Assembly: GCF_005954645.2 (NCBI RefSeq)
Contig: NZ_CP040695.2
Location: 1,054,001 to 1,118,000, forward strand
DNA: 64,000 bases
Source of the DNA: Nocardioides sp. S-1144
Lineage (GTDB): Bacteria; Actinomycetota; Actinomycetes; Propionibacteriales; Nocardioidaceae
Direction: 5' to 3'
Shown here: positions 18,775 to 28,707 of the stretch, in pieces
Position numbering within the stretch: the stretch's first letter is position 1
How the letters are laid out: each line of letters starts with the position of its first letter
Translations under genes and position numbers: made by a program
Notes under the pieces: generated by a model
Told to the model about the DNA's origin: nothing
The model's database searches: none
Seen by the model: only the letters and a program-made list of their open reading frames with translations

Positions 18775-19340
18775 GACGGGTCTCCTTCGAGTGGTGTGGG
18801 CAGGTGGCCGCGCAGGGCGGGGGAGGAGCGCAGGCCGGACGTCGCGCGGGAGGCCTGGCTCTTGACGGTGCCGACCGACACCCCGAGGGCGTCCGCGGTC
18901 TGCTGCTCGGTGAGGTCGTCGAAGTAGCGGAGCACCAGCACCGCGCGCTGCCCGCGGGGCAGGTCGGCGAGGGCGGTGAGGACGTCGTGCCGGGTCGCGG
19001 CCCGCGCGGCGACGTCGGGCTGGTCGGGGCGGTCGGGCCGGTCGGGGAGCTGCCCGGTCGGCCGCTCGCCGTTCCAGCGGCGCCGCCACCAGTCGGTGTA
19101 GGTGGAGACCAGCGCGCGGCGCACGTAGGCCTCGGCACCCTGGTGCCGCGTGATGGTGTCCCACTTGCGCCACGTCTTCACCAGCGCGGTCTGCAGCAGG
19201 TCCTCGGCCTTCTGGGCGTCTCCTGTCAGCAGGAACGCGCTGCGCCACAGCGCCGTGGACCGGGCCGCGACGAAGTCCTCGAACGAGTCCCCGGTGCCGT
19301 GCTGCGGACTCGTGGCGGTCTCACTCACTCCGGTGTCCAT
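18771..19340 (-). CDS. RNA polymerase sigma factor, ECF SigE-like family
   Basis: The product is 189 aa. Region 2 (about 20-85) includes FVAARSTALWRSAFLLTGD and the AEDLLQTALVKTWRKW block; region 4 (about 125-180) includes the DNA-binding helix-turn-helix LTEQQTADALGVSVGTVKSQ. The two are joined by a Pro/Asp-rich linker (DRPDRPDQPD). This matches the SigE/SigM-like actinobacterial subgroup, not classical membrane-stress SigE of E. coli. The ATG is preceded by GGAGGGG. The coupled downstream gene encodes a membrane protein that may restrain it. Target promoters cannot be read from this window. Confidence 0.9.
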   Translation of the reverse strand: MDTGVSETATSPQHGTGDSFEDFVAARSTALWRSAFLLTGDAQKAEDLLQTALVKTWRKWDTITRHQGAEAYVRRALVSTYTDWWRRRWNGERPTGQLPDRPDRPDQPDVAARAATRHDVLTALADLPRGQRAVLVLRYFDDLTEQQTADALGVSVGTVKSQASRATSGLRSSPALRGHLPTPLEGDPS

Positions 19341-19468
19341 GTCTCACCCCTCCACCCTCCACGACGAGGTGGGCCGGCGCGAGGGTTGTCACCGGGCCGG
19401 AGGTTTCTGGGTGGGGCGGCGCACCGGGGCGCCGCCTCGGCGTTGGGGGCGGGCGCGGGGCGACGCCC

Positions 19469-19483
19469 TAGACTCGGGGTGAC
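19469..19483 (+). promoter_or_regulatory. -10 box upstream of folC
   Basis: TAGACT at 19469-19474 lies 9 bases before the folC ATG. This is slightly longer than the usual 6-7 base leaderless spacing, so the transcript may start just before the ATG. Confidence 0.45.
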
Positions 19484-20857
19484 ATGAGTGAGACCCCGGA
19501 CGTACCTGACGCACCCCGCCTGGCCGAGAGCTTCGAGGAGGTCGAGGACGCGCTGCTGTCGCGCTGGCCCGAGTCGAGGCTGGAGCCCTCGCTCGACCGG
19601 ATCCGGGCCTTCACCGAGATCCTCGGCGACCCCCAGACGTCCTACCGCTCGGTGCACCTGACCGGCACCAACGGCAAGACGTCCACCGCGCGGATGATCG
19701 ACACCCTGCTGCGGGCGCTCGACCTGCGCACCGGGCGGTTCACCTCGCCCCACGTCGAGCGGATGACCGAGCGGATCAGCATCGACGGCGAGCACCTCGA
19801 CGACGAGGCGTTCGTGCGCGCGTTCAACGACGTCGCGCCCTACACGCACCTCGTCGACGCCGACCAGCCGCACCCGCTGAGCTTCTTCGAGACCGTGGTC
19901 GCGATGGCCTACGCCGCGTTCGCCGACGCCCCTGTCGACGTCGCGGTGGTCGAGGTCGGCATGGGCGGGGCCTGGGACGCCACCAACGTCATCGACGCCG
20001 ACGTCGCGGTGCTGCTGCCGATCGCCGTCGACCACTCGCGCTACCTCGGTGACACGCCGGCCTCGATCGCGCAGGAGAAGGTCGGCATCATCAAGCCCGG
20101 CTCCGTGGTGGTCTCGGCCACCCAGGAGCCGGACGTCGCCGCCGTGATCGCCGAGCGGGCCGCCGAGGTGGGGGCCAGCGTGCTGCGCGAGGGCACCGAC
20201 TTCGGGGTCGCGGCCCGCTCCGCCGCCGTGGGTGGCCAGGTCGTCTCGCTCCAGGGGATCCGCGCCCGCTACGACGACGTCTTCATCCCGCTGTTCGGGG
20301 CGCACCAGGCGCAGAACGCCGCCGTGGCGCTCGCCGCCGTGGAGGCGTTCGGCGGCGACCAGGCCCTCGACGACGACATCGTGCGCGCGGCCTTCGCCGA
20401 GGTCAGCTCGCCCGGGCGGCTCGAGGTCATCCGGCGCAGCCCGACCGTCATCCTCGACGCCGCCCACAACCCGCACGGCGCCGAGGCCACCGCCGCGGCG
20501 CTGGAGGACTCCTTCCAGCTCGACCCGATCATCGGCGTCGTCGGCGTGATGAACGACAAGGACGCCGAGGCGCTGCTGGCGGCCTTCGAGCCGCACCTCG
20601 ACCACGTCGTGTGCACCCAGAGCTCGACCGAGCGGGCACTCGCGGCCGCCGACCTCGCCAAGATCGCCGTCGAGGTGTTCGGCGAGGACCGAGTCACCGT
20701 CGAGCCGCGGCTGGCCGAGGCGATCGAGCAGGCCGCGACCCTCGCCGAGGCCGGGGAGGTGCTGAGCAGCTCGCTGAGCTCCGGCGCCGTGCTGGTCACC
20801 GGATCGGTCGTCACCGTCGGGGAGGCCCGCGCGCTGCTGAAGGGCCGGTCGGCGTGA
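19484..20857 (+). CDS. folC: Bifunctional dihydrofolate synthase/folylpolyglutamate synthase
   Basis: The product is 457 aa of the Mur ligase superfamily. It adds glutamate to dihydropteroate and to reduced folates using ATP. The P-loop GTNGKTSTAR lies at 61-70, the DHSRYLGDT metal/ADP region in the centre, and the C-terminal Mur ligase domain includes DAAHNPHGA. The stop overlaps the GTG of the following DUF4233 gene, so they are coupled; this pair is a standard actinobacterial arrangement. Confidence 0.95.
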   Translation: MSETPDVPDAPRLAESFEEVEDALLSRWPESRLEPSLDRIRAFTEILGDPQTSYRSVHLTGTNGKTSTARMIDTLLRALDLRTGRFTSPHVERMTERISIDGEHLDDEAFVRAFNDVAPYTHLVDADQPHPLSFFETVVAMAYAAFADAPVDVAVVEVGMGGAWDATNVIDADVAVLLPIAVDHSRYLGDTPASIAQEKVGIIKPGSVVVSATQEPDVAAVIAERAAEVGASVLREGTDFGVAARSAAVGGQVVSLQGIRARYDDVFIPLFGAHQAQNAAVALAAVEAFGGDQALDDDIVRAAFAEVSSPGRLEVIRRSPTVILDAAHNPHGAEATAAALEDSFQLDPIIGVVGVMNDKDAEALLAAFEPHLDHVVCTQSSTERALAAADLAKIAVEVFGEDRVTVEPRLAEAIEQAATLAEAGEVLSSSLSSGAVLVTGSVVTVGEARALLKGRSA

Positions 20858-21228
20858 GCGAGCGCACCCGCTCACCGCGGCGCGGCATGTGCGCCGCCGT
20901 GCTGTCGCTCGAGGCGATCACGCTCGGGCTGAGCACGCCGGTGATGATCACCGTCGCCGACGTCGCGCCCGGCACCGCGCTGCCGATCGGGATCGGCCTG
21001 GCCGTCGCGTCGCTGGTCGTGGCCGGGATGCTGCGCAAGGAGTGGGGCTACGCGCTCGGGTGGGCGATCCAGGTGGCCGCCGTCGGCCTGGGGTTCCTGG
21101 TCGCGACGATGTTCTTCCTCGGTGGGCTGTTCGCCCTGCTGTGGGCGACCGCGTACTTCCTGGGCGTGAAGATCGAGCGCGAGCGGGCGGCCGCCTACGC
21201 CGCGTTCGACGCCCAGCAGGGCAGCTGA
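20854..21228 (+). CDS. DUF4233 domain membrane protein
   Basis: The product is 124 aa with four predicted membrane helices (about 10-30, 37-57, 65-80, 85-110). It matches the DUF4233 family typically found directly downstream of folC in actinobacteria. The GTG start overlaps the folC stop (GTGA). Function is unknown; coupling to folC suggests co-expression and not a shared reaction. In many relatives ndk follows immediately; here a MocR/oxidase pair intervenes. Confidence 0.85.
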   Translation: MSERTRSPRRGMCAAVLSLEAITLGLSTPVMITVADVAPGTALPIGIGLAVASLVVAGMLRKEWGYALGWAIQVAAVGLGFLVATMFFLGGLFALLWATAYFLGVKIERERAAAYAAFDAQQGS

Positions 21229-21232
21229 CCCC

Positions 21233-22567
21233 TCACCCGGCCTCGAGGCCGCGGCGCAGGGCCGCCAGCGCCCGGTCGAGCTCGGCGTCGGTGACGCCGC
21301 CGAAGCCGACGACCAGGCCGGTCAGTCCCGAACCCCGCGTGTAGTCGGTGAGCAGCGGGACGTCGAAGCCGGCCCGCCGCGCCGCGTCCCGGGCGGCCAG
21401 GGCGCGCCGCTGGTCGACCAGCCAGGTGGAGTACATGCCGGCGCTCGGTCCGGCCGGCATCGCGCACGGTGCCAGCACCTCGGCCACCCGGGGGGCGCGC
21501 TCGGCGTAGACCCGGCGGGCCGAGCGGACCACCTTGTCGACGTACCCGTCGCGCAGCAGCGCCACGAACGCCCGCTGCACCGGCCACGAGACGCCGTCGT
21601 GCCGGGCGCTGCGCCGACGGCAGACGGTGTCGAGCAGGTCGGGCGGCGGGACCACCCAGCCCAGCCGGAGGCTGGGCGCGACCGACTTCGACGCCGTCCC
21701 GACGTAGGCGACGCGGCGACGGTCGAGCGCGGCCAGGGCCGGCACCGGGGCCACGTCGTAGCGGAACTCGGAGTCGTAGTCGTCCTCCACGACGACCGCC
21801 GCGGCGGTGTGCGCCGAGGCGAGCAGGGTGAGCCGGTCCGGGGCCGACATCACCAGGCCCAGCGGGTGCTGGTGGGCCGGGGTGACGTAGGCGGCCGCGC
21901 TGCCGCGCAGGTCGGTGACCGGACGTCCGGCGGGGAGGTCGACGACGTCACGACCCGCGGCGCGCACCGTCTCGACGGCCGCGCGGTAGCCGGGGTCCTC
22001 GAGCGCCACCGAGCCGGGCGCCAGGACGTCGAGGAGGTGGCGCAGCCCGTCGGTGGTGCCGCCGGTGACCAGCACCTCGTCGGGGTCGACGCGCAGGCCG
22101 CGGGTCCGGCCGATCCGCTCGGCGAGGGCGGCGCGCAGCTCGGGCAGCCCGCGGGCGTCGTCGTACCCGCGGGGCGGGGTGGCCGCCGACACCTCCCGCC
22201 ACGCCCGCCGCCAGCCGGCCCCGTGGCGCGGGTCGATCCACGGGGTGCCGGCGTCGAGGCGGACCAGCGGCGGTGCGGCCGGGGCGGACCGGCGCGGGGG
22301 AGCAGCCGCGGTCGCGTGGCCGGCCGTGGCGACGTAGGTGCCCGAGCCGCGGCGCGTCTCCAGCCAGCCCTCGGCGAGCAGCTGGTCGTAGGCCTGTTCG
22401 GTGACCGAGCGGGAGACGCCGAGGTCGGCGGCGAGGGCGCGCGAGCTCGGCAGCCGGGCGCCGCGGGGCAGGACGCCGTCGGCCACCAGGTCGCGCACCC
22501 GGGCCGATAGCTGGCGGTGCAGCGGGTCGGACGTCGTGCGGTCGAGGACGACGGGGAGGTCGGGCAC
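21233..22567 (-). CDS. MocR-family transcriptional regulator (GntR HTH fused to aminotransferase domain)
   Basis: The product is 444 aa from the GTG at 22567. A GntR winged helix (about 10-78, with LPSSRALAADLGVSRSVTEQ) is fused to a class I/II aminotransferase fold (about 100-444). The PLP-binding lysine is Lys294 in TASKSVAPSLRLGW. MocR proteins sense PLP or amino compounds and regulate a divergent gene. The start at 22567 is preferred over the ATG at 22627 because the latter would place the inter-genic palindrome inside the protein. It is divergent from an FMN-binding oxidase family gene, pointing to vitamin B6-related control. Confidence 0.88.
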   Translation of the reverse strand: MPDLPVVLDRTTSDPLHRQLSARVRDLVADGVLPRGARLPSSRALAADLGVSRSVTEQAYDQLLAEGWLETRRGSGTYVATAGHATAAAPPRRSAPAAPPLVRLDAGTPWIDPRHGAGWRRAWREVSAATPPRGYDDARGLPELRAALAERIGRTRGLRVDPDEVLVTGGTTDGLRHLLDVLAPGSVALEDPGYRAAVETVRAAGRDVVDLPAGRPVTDLRGSAAAYVTPAHQHPLGLVMSAPDRLTLLASAHTAAAVVVEDDYDSEFRYDVAPVPALAALDRRRVAYVGTASKSVAPSLRLGWVVPPPDLLDTVCRRRSARHDGVSWPVQRAFVALLRDGYVDKVVRSARRVYAERAPRVAEVLAPCAMPAGPSAGMYSTWLVDQRRALAARDAARRAGFDVPLLTDYTRGSGLTGLVVGFGGVTDAELDRALAALRRGLEAG

Positions 22568-22592
22568 GGAGTGTCCTGTTCGACTGGCGGGG

Positions 22593-22618
22593 AAGTGGCC
22601 CGTTCGTGCAGGCCACTT
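22593..22618. promoter_or_regulatory. Palindromic operator of the MocR/oxidase divergent pair
   Basis: AAGTGGCC and GGCCACTT form a perfect 8-bp inverted repeat separated by 10 bases. The half-site resembles the AAGTGG-type sites reported for PdxR-like MocR regulators. It lies in the 69-base gap between the divergent genes and would overlap both promoters. A candidate -10 TAGGGT for the MocR gene is on the minus strand at 22631-22626. Confidence 0.7.
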
Positions 22619-22636
22619 CGGTGTCACCCTAGACCC

Positions 22637-23332
22637 GTGAGCACGCCCCCGCCGACCAACCCGTCACCGCCCCTGTCCCCGACCGAGCGCACCACCGTGC
22701 GCCGCGGCAACAACCGCGCGCTGGCCGACCGTGCCGAGATGTTCGCCCTCCTGGACGACGCCCTCGTCGCCCACGTCGGGGTCAACGTCGGCGACCACCC
22801 GGTCGTGCTGCCGGTCGCGTTCGCGGTCGACCCGGACGGCCCCGACGACGAGGGGACCCTCTACATCCACGGCTCGGTCGCGGCGCGCTGGCTGACCGGT
22901 GCGGAGTCCACGACGATCTGCGTCACCGTCACCGAGCTCGACGGGCTGGTCGCGGCCCGCTCCGGGTTCCACCACTCGATGAACTACCGCTCGGTCGTCG
23001 CGATCGGTCCGGCTCGCATCGTGCGGGACCCGGACGAGAAGGCGCACGCGCTCGCCCTCACGGTCGACCACATGGTGCCGGGCCGGTCCGCCACGCTGCG
23101 GGCGAGCACCCGCAAGGAGCTGGCCGCCACCTCGGTGCTCGCGGTCGCGCTGCGCGAGGCGTCGATGAAGAAGCGTGCCGAGGGTCCGGTCGACGACCCC
23201 GAGGACGTCGAGGCCGGCGTCTGGGGCGGCGTGATCCCGCTGCGCCGGGTCTCCTCCGGTCCGGTCTCGGGCGCGGACTCCCACGCCGACGTCCCGGCCG
23301 ACGTCGTGGCCCGCGCCGCGTCCTTCGCCTAG
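22637..23332 (+). CDS. Pyridoxamine 5'-phosphate oxidase-like FMN-binding protein
   Basis: The product is 231 aa with a split-barrel fold. The core includes RGNNRALADRAEMFALLDDALVAHVGV, then PVVLPVAF and LYIHGSVAARWL, typical of the PNPOx-like/putative FMN-binding family. The GTG at 22637 follows a CACCCT box by 6 bases, so translation may be leaderless; the open frame upstream is on the regulator's side. It is divergent from a MocR regulator, so it may be induced by PLP-linked signals. It is not a canonical PdxH by motif and may bind FMN, F420 or haem. Confidence 0.82.
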   Translation: MSTPPPTNPSPPLSPTERTTVRRGNNRALADRAEMFALLDDALVAHVGVNVGDHPVVLPVAFAVDPDGPDDEGTLYIHGSVAARWLTGAESTTICVTVTELDGLVAARSGFHHSMNYRSVVAIGPARIVRDPDEKAHALALTVDHMVPGRSATLRASTRKELAATSVLAVALREASMKKRAEGPVDDPEDVEAGVWGGVIPLRRVSSGPVSGADSHADVPADVVARAASFA

Positions 23333-23340
23333 CGCCTCCG

Positions 23341-23499
23341 CCACGACCGGGATCCGCCACGACCGGGATCCGCCACGACCGGGATCCGCCACGACCGGGA
23401 TCCGCCACGACCGGGATCCGCCACGACCGGGATCCGCCACGACCGGGATCCGCCACGACGGGGATCGCCACGACGGGGATCCGCCACCACCGGGATCCG
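23341..23499. repeat. 16-bp tandem repeat, ten units
   Basis: The unit CCACGACCGGGATCCG repeats ten times. Seven exact copies start at 23341, 23357, 23373, 23389, 23405, 23421 and 23437. A 15-base copy at 23453 has a C-to-G change, 23468 keeps that change, and 23484 has another substitution. Each full unit carries GGATCC. It fills the gap between the oxidase gene and ndk. The minus-strand reading as ADPGRGGSRSWRIPVV repeats is probably not a gene. Confidence 0.95.
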
Positions 23500-23533
23500 G
23501 ATCACCGCGTCACGGTGCCCGGAGGGGGAGCAC

Positions 23534-23546
23534 TACGCTGCCCGGT
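23534..23546 (+). promoter_or_regulatory. -10 box for leaderless ndk transcript
   Basis: TACGCT at 23534-23539 lies 7 bases before the ndk ATG at 23547, with no Shine-Dalgarno sequence between. Confidence 0.6.
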
Positions 23547-23957
23547 ATGACGCAGCGCACCCTCGTCCTCCTCAAGCCCGACACCGTCCGCCGCGGACTG
23601 GTCGGGGAGGTCCTGTCGCGGTTCGAGGCCAAGGGCCTGACGATCGTCGCGATGCAGCACCGCGCCATCGACGGCGAGATGGCCGACCAGCACTACGCCG
23701 AGCACGTGGAGCGCGACTTCTACCCGCCGCTGCGCGCGTTCGCCACCAGCGGCCCGCTCGTCGCGCTCGTGCTCGAGGGCGACGAGGCGATCGACGTCGT
23801 CCGCGCGATCAACGGCGCCACCGACGGCCGCAAGGCCGCTCCGGGCACCATCCGCGGCGACCTGTCGCTCTCCAACCGCGAGAACCTGGTGCACGCCTCC
23901 GACTCGACGGAGTCGGCCGAGCGCGAGATCGCGCTCTGGTTCCCCACCCTGGGCTGA
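23547..23957 (+). CDS. ndk: Nucleoside diphosphate kinase
   Basis: The product is 136 aa, full length for the family. It transfers phosphate from ATP to NDPs through a phospho-histidine, His116 in NLVHASDS; Lys10 in the opening LVLLKPDTVRRG and the Arg/Thr residues of the nucleotide site are present. It is preceded by a tandem repeat and a leaderless promoter, and followed 148 bases later by mreB. Monocistronic by layout. Confidence 0.97.
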   Translation: MTQRTLVLLKPDTVRRGLVGEVLSRFEAKGLTIVAMQHRAIDGEMADQHYAEHVERDFYPPLRAFATSGPLVALVLEGDEAIDVVRAINGATDGRKAAPGTIRGDLSLSNRENLVHASDSTESAEREIALWFPTLG

Positions 23958-24105
23958 CCGCGCGCGACCACGCCGGTCGCGACACACCCCACGCGCCTCC
24001 GGCGTCACACCCGTCCCACTGCTTACGCTCGCTACCGGGTAGGGCGTCCGTGCGCGCGTCCTGCCTCCTTCCCCGGATCGCGCACGAGCAGTGAGGCGCG
24101 CGCGC

Positions 24106-25133
<1,028 letters not shown>

Positions 25134-25137
<4 letters not shown>

Positions 25138-26063
25138 AGCCCTTCCCCCAGCGCCGCTACGGCCTGGCCCGCAACGAGGGCGGTGAGCCCGGGCGCGGCA
25201 CGCCGCCGCGCTCGCTCGTCCTCGCGCTGGTCCTGGCCTGCGCCAGCCTGATGGTGCTCGACCAGAGCGGCTCGGTGCTCGACCCGGCCCGCCGCGCCGT
25301 CGGCGAGGTCGTCGGACCCGCGCAGTCCTTCACCGCCGGGGCCGTGCGCCCGTTCGTCGAGCTGCCCGGGTGGTTCGAGGACAAGGACCAGATGCGCGGC
25401 GAGCTCGCCTCGCTCGAGGCCGAGAACGACCAGCTGCGCTCGCAGGTCCGCACCACCGACCTCGACCGCAACCGGCTCGCCGAGTTCGAGGGCCTCACCG
25501 CCGCCGCCACCGACCTCGGCACCGCGCTCGTGCCGGCCCGCGTCATCGGCATCGGCGCCTCCCAGTCCTTCTCGGCCACCGTCACCATCGACGCCGGCTC
25601 CAGCTCGGGCATCACCCCCGACCTGACCGTCCTCAACAACGACGGCCTGGTGGGCCGCGTCCTGCGCGTCACCAGCACCACCGCCACCGTCCTGCTCGTC
25701 GTCGACCCCGACTCCGCCGTCGGCGCGCGGGTCGCGGCCGACATGGAGCTGGGCTTCCTCACCGGCCGCGGCGAGCTCGGCGACGACGCCCGTCTCGACC
25801 TGGAGCTCGTCGACCAGACCGTCGTCCCGCGTGAGCGGGACGTCGTGGTCACGTGGGGGAGCCGCAACGGCGACAGCCCCTACCTGGCCGGCGTCCCCGT
25901 CGGCGAGGTCGTCTCGGTCTACAACAGCGTCCGCGAGACCAGCCAGCGCGCGGTGATCGACCCGTTCGTGGACTTCGCCGCGCTCGACCTCGTCGGGGTC
26001 GCGGTGCCGTCGGGCACCCGCAGCGACCGCGCCGTCGTCGAGGCCGACGGGAGCCTGCGATGA
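25134..26063 (+). CDS. mreC: Rod shape-determining protein MreC
   Basis: The product is 309 aa. It has a short cytoplasmic N-terminus, one membrane helix (about 27-43), a coiled coil (about 80-115, ELASLEAENDQLRSQVR) and the periplasm-side beta domain with VTIDAGSSSGITPDLTVLNNDGLVGRV split by strands. It links MreB filaments to the PBP2/RodA synthase. ATG overlaps the mreB stop and its own stop overlaps mreD. Confidence 0.95.
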
Positions 26064-26578
26064 CCGGCCTCTCCACCGTGCGGGTCGCCTTCGTCGCGCT
26101 CGCCGCGGCCGTGGCGCTCGTGCTGCAGACCACCGTCTTCCCGCACCTGGCCTGGCACGGCGTCGGGCCGAACGTCGTCCTGCTCGTCGTGGTCGCCGCG
26201 GGGCTCGCCCGCGGCGCGCACTTCGGGATGGTCCTCGGCTTCGGTGCCGGCCTGCTGCTCGACCTCGCGCCCCCCGCCGACCACGCCGCCGGCCGGTGGG
26301 CGCTGGCGCTGCTCGTCGTCGGCTACGTCGCCGGCCGGGTCCGCCAGGACGCGCCGGCCGGGGTGGGCGGCGCGCTCGCCGCCGTCGCCGCCTGCTCGTT
26401 CCTCGGCTCCTCGCTGTTCGCGCTGACCGGGTTGCTGCTCGACCCGGGCGCCGGGGTGCCGGACCTGCTCGAGGTGGTGCTGGCCGGCGTCGTGTGGGAC
26501 CTGGTCCTCGCCGCGTTCGTGGTCCCGGTCGTGATGCGCGCCCTGACCCGCCTCGACCCCGCGGCGCTGGCCACGTGA
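26060..26578 (+). CDS. mreD: Rod shape-determining protein MreD
   Basis: The product is 172 aa with five predicted membrane helices. The hydrophobic profile and conserved FGAGLLLDL segment (about 60) match MreD, the small membrane partner of MreC. The ATG overlaps the mreC stop (ATGA), and the stop overlaps the GTG of the PBP2 gene. Confidence 0.92.
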   Translation: MTGLSTVRVAFVALAAAVALVLQTTVFPHLAWHGVGPNVVLLVVVAAGLARGAHFGMVLGFGAGLLLDLAPPADHAAGRWALALLVVGYVAGRVRQDAPAGVGGALAAVAACSFLGSSLFALTGLLLDPGAGVPDLLEVVLAGVVWDLVLAAFVVPVVMRALTRLDPAALAT

Positions 26579-28707
26579 GCGCCGCCGCGTCCTCCGCGAG
26601 CCGCAGCCGGCTGCGGCTGATCGTCATCCAGGCGCTGGTCTTCTCGCTCTTCGCGACGCTCCTGGTGCGCCTGTACTACCTGCAGGTCGTCAGCGGCGCC
26701 GAGTACCAGGGCCGGGCCGCCGCGCAGTCGGTGCGCGAGATCGTCGTGCAGCCGACCCGCGGCCTGATCGTCGACGACCAGGGCCGGCCCCTCGTCACCA
26801 ACCGCCTGACGTGGGTCGTCTCGCTCGACCGCAACGTGCTCGACAAGCTCGACCAGAAGGACCGTCGGACCCTGGTGCGGCGGGTGGGCCGGGTGATCGA
26901 CGTCAAGCCGGGCCGGATCGAGAAGAAGCTGGTCAGCTGCGGTGCCGAGGGCTCGGAGCCGGGCGTGTGCTGGAACGGCTCGCCCTACCAGCCGGTGCCC
27001 GTCGCCGAGGACCTCGCCCAGCCCCGGGCCCAGCAGCTGCGCGAGCAGCCCGAGGACTACCCGGGCGTCGTCGTCGACCAGCAGAGCGTGCGCGCCTACC
27101 CGCAGCCCTTCGGGATCAACGCCGCCCACCTGCTCGGCTACCTCAGCCCGATCACCGAGGAGGAGCTCGACACCGCCGAGGGCAACGGCGACCGCTCGGT
27201 CAACGGCGCCTCGGTCGTCGGGCGCGCCGGCATCGAGCAGCAGTACGACCAGTGGCTGCGCGGCATGCCCGGCTACGACCGGGTCGAGGTCGACTCGATG
27301 GGGCGCGTGATGGGCGACGAGGAGCGGGTCGAGGCCCAGCCGGGCGACACCCTGGTCACCTCCATCGACGCGAAGGTCCAGGGCGTCGTGGAGCAGCAGC
27401 TTCACGAGACCATCACCACCGCCCGCGCCACCCGCGACACCGTCACCGGCCGCAACTACGTCGCCGACGCGGGCGCCGCGATCGTGCTCGAGGCCGACAC
27501 CGGCCGGGTCGTCGCCGCGGCCAGCCAGCCGACGTACGACCCCTCGGTGTGGGTCGGCGGCATCACCAAGAAGCAGCTCGCCGAGCTCTACTCCGAGAAG
27601 GCCGGCACGCCGCTGCTCAGCCGGGCCACGCAGGGCCAGTACGCGCCCGGCTCGACGTGGAAGCCGTTCATGACCGCCGGCGCGCTCACCCACGGCTACG
27701 ACGAGGACACCCGGCTCAACTGCTCCTCCTCGCTGGCCGTCGGCAACCGCGACTTCAAGAACTACGAGTCCGGCGCCTACGGCTACATCTCCTTCGCCAA
27801 GGCGCTCGAGGTCTCGTGCAACACCTTCTTCTACCGGATCGGGCTCGACTACTGGCAGCGCTACGGCTCCGACGTCGACGACGTCGACGCCCAGGACCCG
27901 CTGGTCGAGGAGGCCAAGAAGTTCGGCTTCGGCCGCGAGACCGGCATCGACCTCCCCGGTGAGGCGCCCGGCCGGATCGCCGACCGCCGCTGGAAGCGGG
28001 CCTACTACCAGTCGATGAAGAAGTACTACTGCGGGATCGCCGACAAGCCCCAGGACGCCGACACCTCCGACTTCGTCTACACCTTCGCCCGCGAGTTCTG
28101 CGTCGAGGGCTTCGCCTACCGCGCCGGCGACGCGGTGAACTTCGCGATCGGGCAGGGCGACACCATCGTCACCCCGCTCCAGCTCGCCCGGGCCTACGGC
28201 GCGATCGCCAACGGCGGGACGCTCTACGAGCCGCGGGTCGCCCGGGCGGTCGTCGCCGCCGACGGCACCGTCGTGCGCGACATCAAGCCGCGCAAGGCCG
28301 GGACCGTCGACGTCCCCGACCGCGTGATCGGCTACATCGACGACGCCCTCAAGGGAGTCACCCGCCAGGGCACGATGGCGTGGCGGATGGCCGGCTTCCC
28401 GCTCGACGAGGTCGAGATCCGCTCCAAGACCGGCTCCGCCGAGGTCTACGGCAAGCAGTCGACCTCGTGGGTCGCGTCGTACTCCGACGACTACGTCGTG
28501 GTGATGATGGTCAGCCAGGGCGGCACCGGCTCGGGCACCTCCGGCCCGGCGGTCCGCAAGATCTGGGAGTCGCTGTACGGCGTCCAGGAGGACCGCGTCG
28601 TGCCCGACCGGGCCGCCGTGCCCGGCACCACGCTGCCGCGCGACCTGCCGGTCTTCCAGGACGACGGCTCGATCCTGCCGCCCGCGATCCGGACCGACGA
28701 CCAGTGA
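26575..28707 (+). CDS. mrdA: Penicillin-binding protein 2 (elongasome transpeptidase)
   Basis: The product is 710 aa. An N-terminal anchor (about 10-35, LIVIQALVFSLFATLLVRLYY) is followed by the dimerisation domain and the transpeptidase. Catalytic motifs are Ser360-T-W-Lys363 (PGSTWKPF), SCN (VSCNTFFYR) and KTG (RSKTGSAE). It crosslinks lateral-wall peptidoglycan with RodA. GTG start overlapping the mreD stop. Around the stop a 15-bp repeat places three in-frame TGA codons in a row. An insertion rich in Lys/Tyr/Cys (RKRAYYQSMKKYYCGIAD-like) sits in the transpeptidase. Confidence 0.95.
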   Translation: MSAAASSASRSRLRLIVIQALVFSLFATLLVRLYYLQVVSGAEYQGRAAAQSVREIVVQPTRGLIVDDQGRPLVTNRLTWVVSLDRNVLDKLDQKDRRTLVRRVGRVIDVKPGRIEKKLVSCGAEGSEPGVCWNGSPYQPVPVAEDLAQPRAQQLREQPEDYPGVVVDQQSVRAYPQPFGINAAHLLGYLSPITEEELDTAEGNGDRSVNGASVVGRAGIEQQYDQWLRGMPGYDRVEVDSMGRVMGDEERVEAQPGDTLVTSIDAKVQGVVEQQLHETITTARATRDTVTGRNYVADAGAAIVLEADTGRVVAAASQPTYDPSVWVGGITKKQLAELYSEKAGTPLLSRATQGQYAPGSTWKPFMTAGALTHGYDEDTRLNCSSSLAVGNRDFKNYESGAYGYISFAKALEVSCNTFFYRIGLDYWQRYGSDVDDVDAQDPLVEEAKKFGFGRETGIDLPGEAPGRIADRRWKRAYYQSMKKYYCGIADKPQDADTSDFVYTFAREFCVEGFAYRAGDAVNFAIGQGDTIVTPLQLARAYGAIANGGTLYEPRVARAVVAADGTVVRDIKPRKAGTVDVPDRVIGYIDDALKGVTRQGTMAWRMAGFPLDEVEIRSKTGSAEVYGKQSTSWVASYSDDYVVVMMVSQGGTGSGTSGPAVRKIWESLYGVQEDRVVPDRAAVPGTTLPRDLPVFQDDGSILPPAIRTDDQ

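Noticed and set aside
22568..22627. Longer MocR start at ATG 22627
   Set aside because: The added residues would be encoded by the operator palindrome; the family normally starts near the GTG at 22567.
23058..23471. Repeat protein encoded by the tandem array on the minus strand
   Set aside because: Frames exist only because the array lacks stops; there is no start signal and the rest is antisense to the oxidase gene.
23341..23499. CRISPR array
   Set aside because: The 16-bp units are contiguous with no unique spacers, and no cas genes are near.
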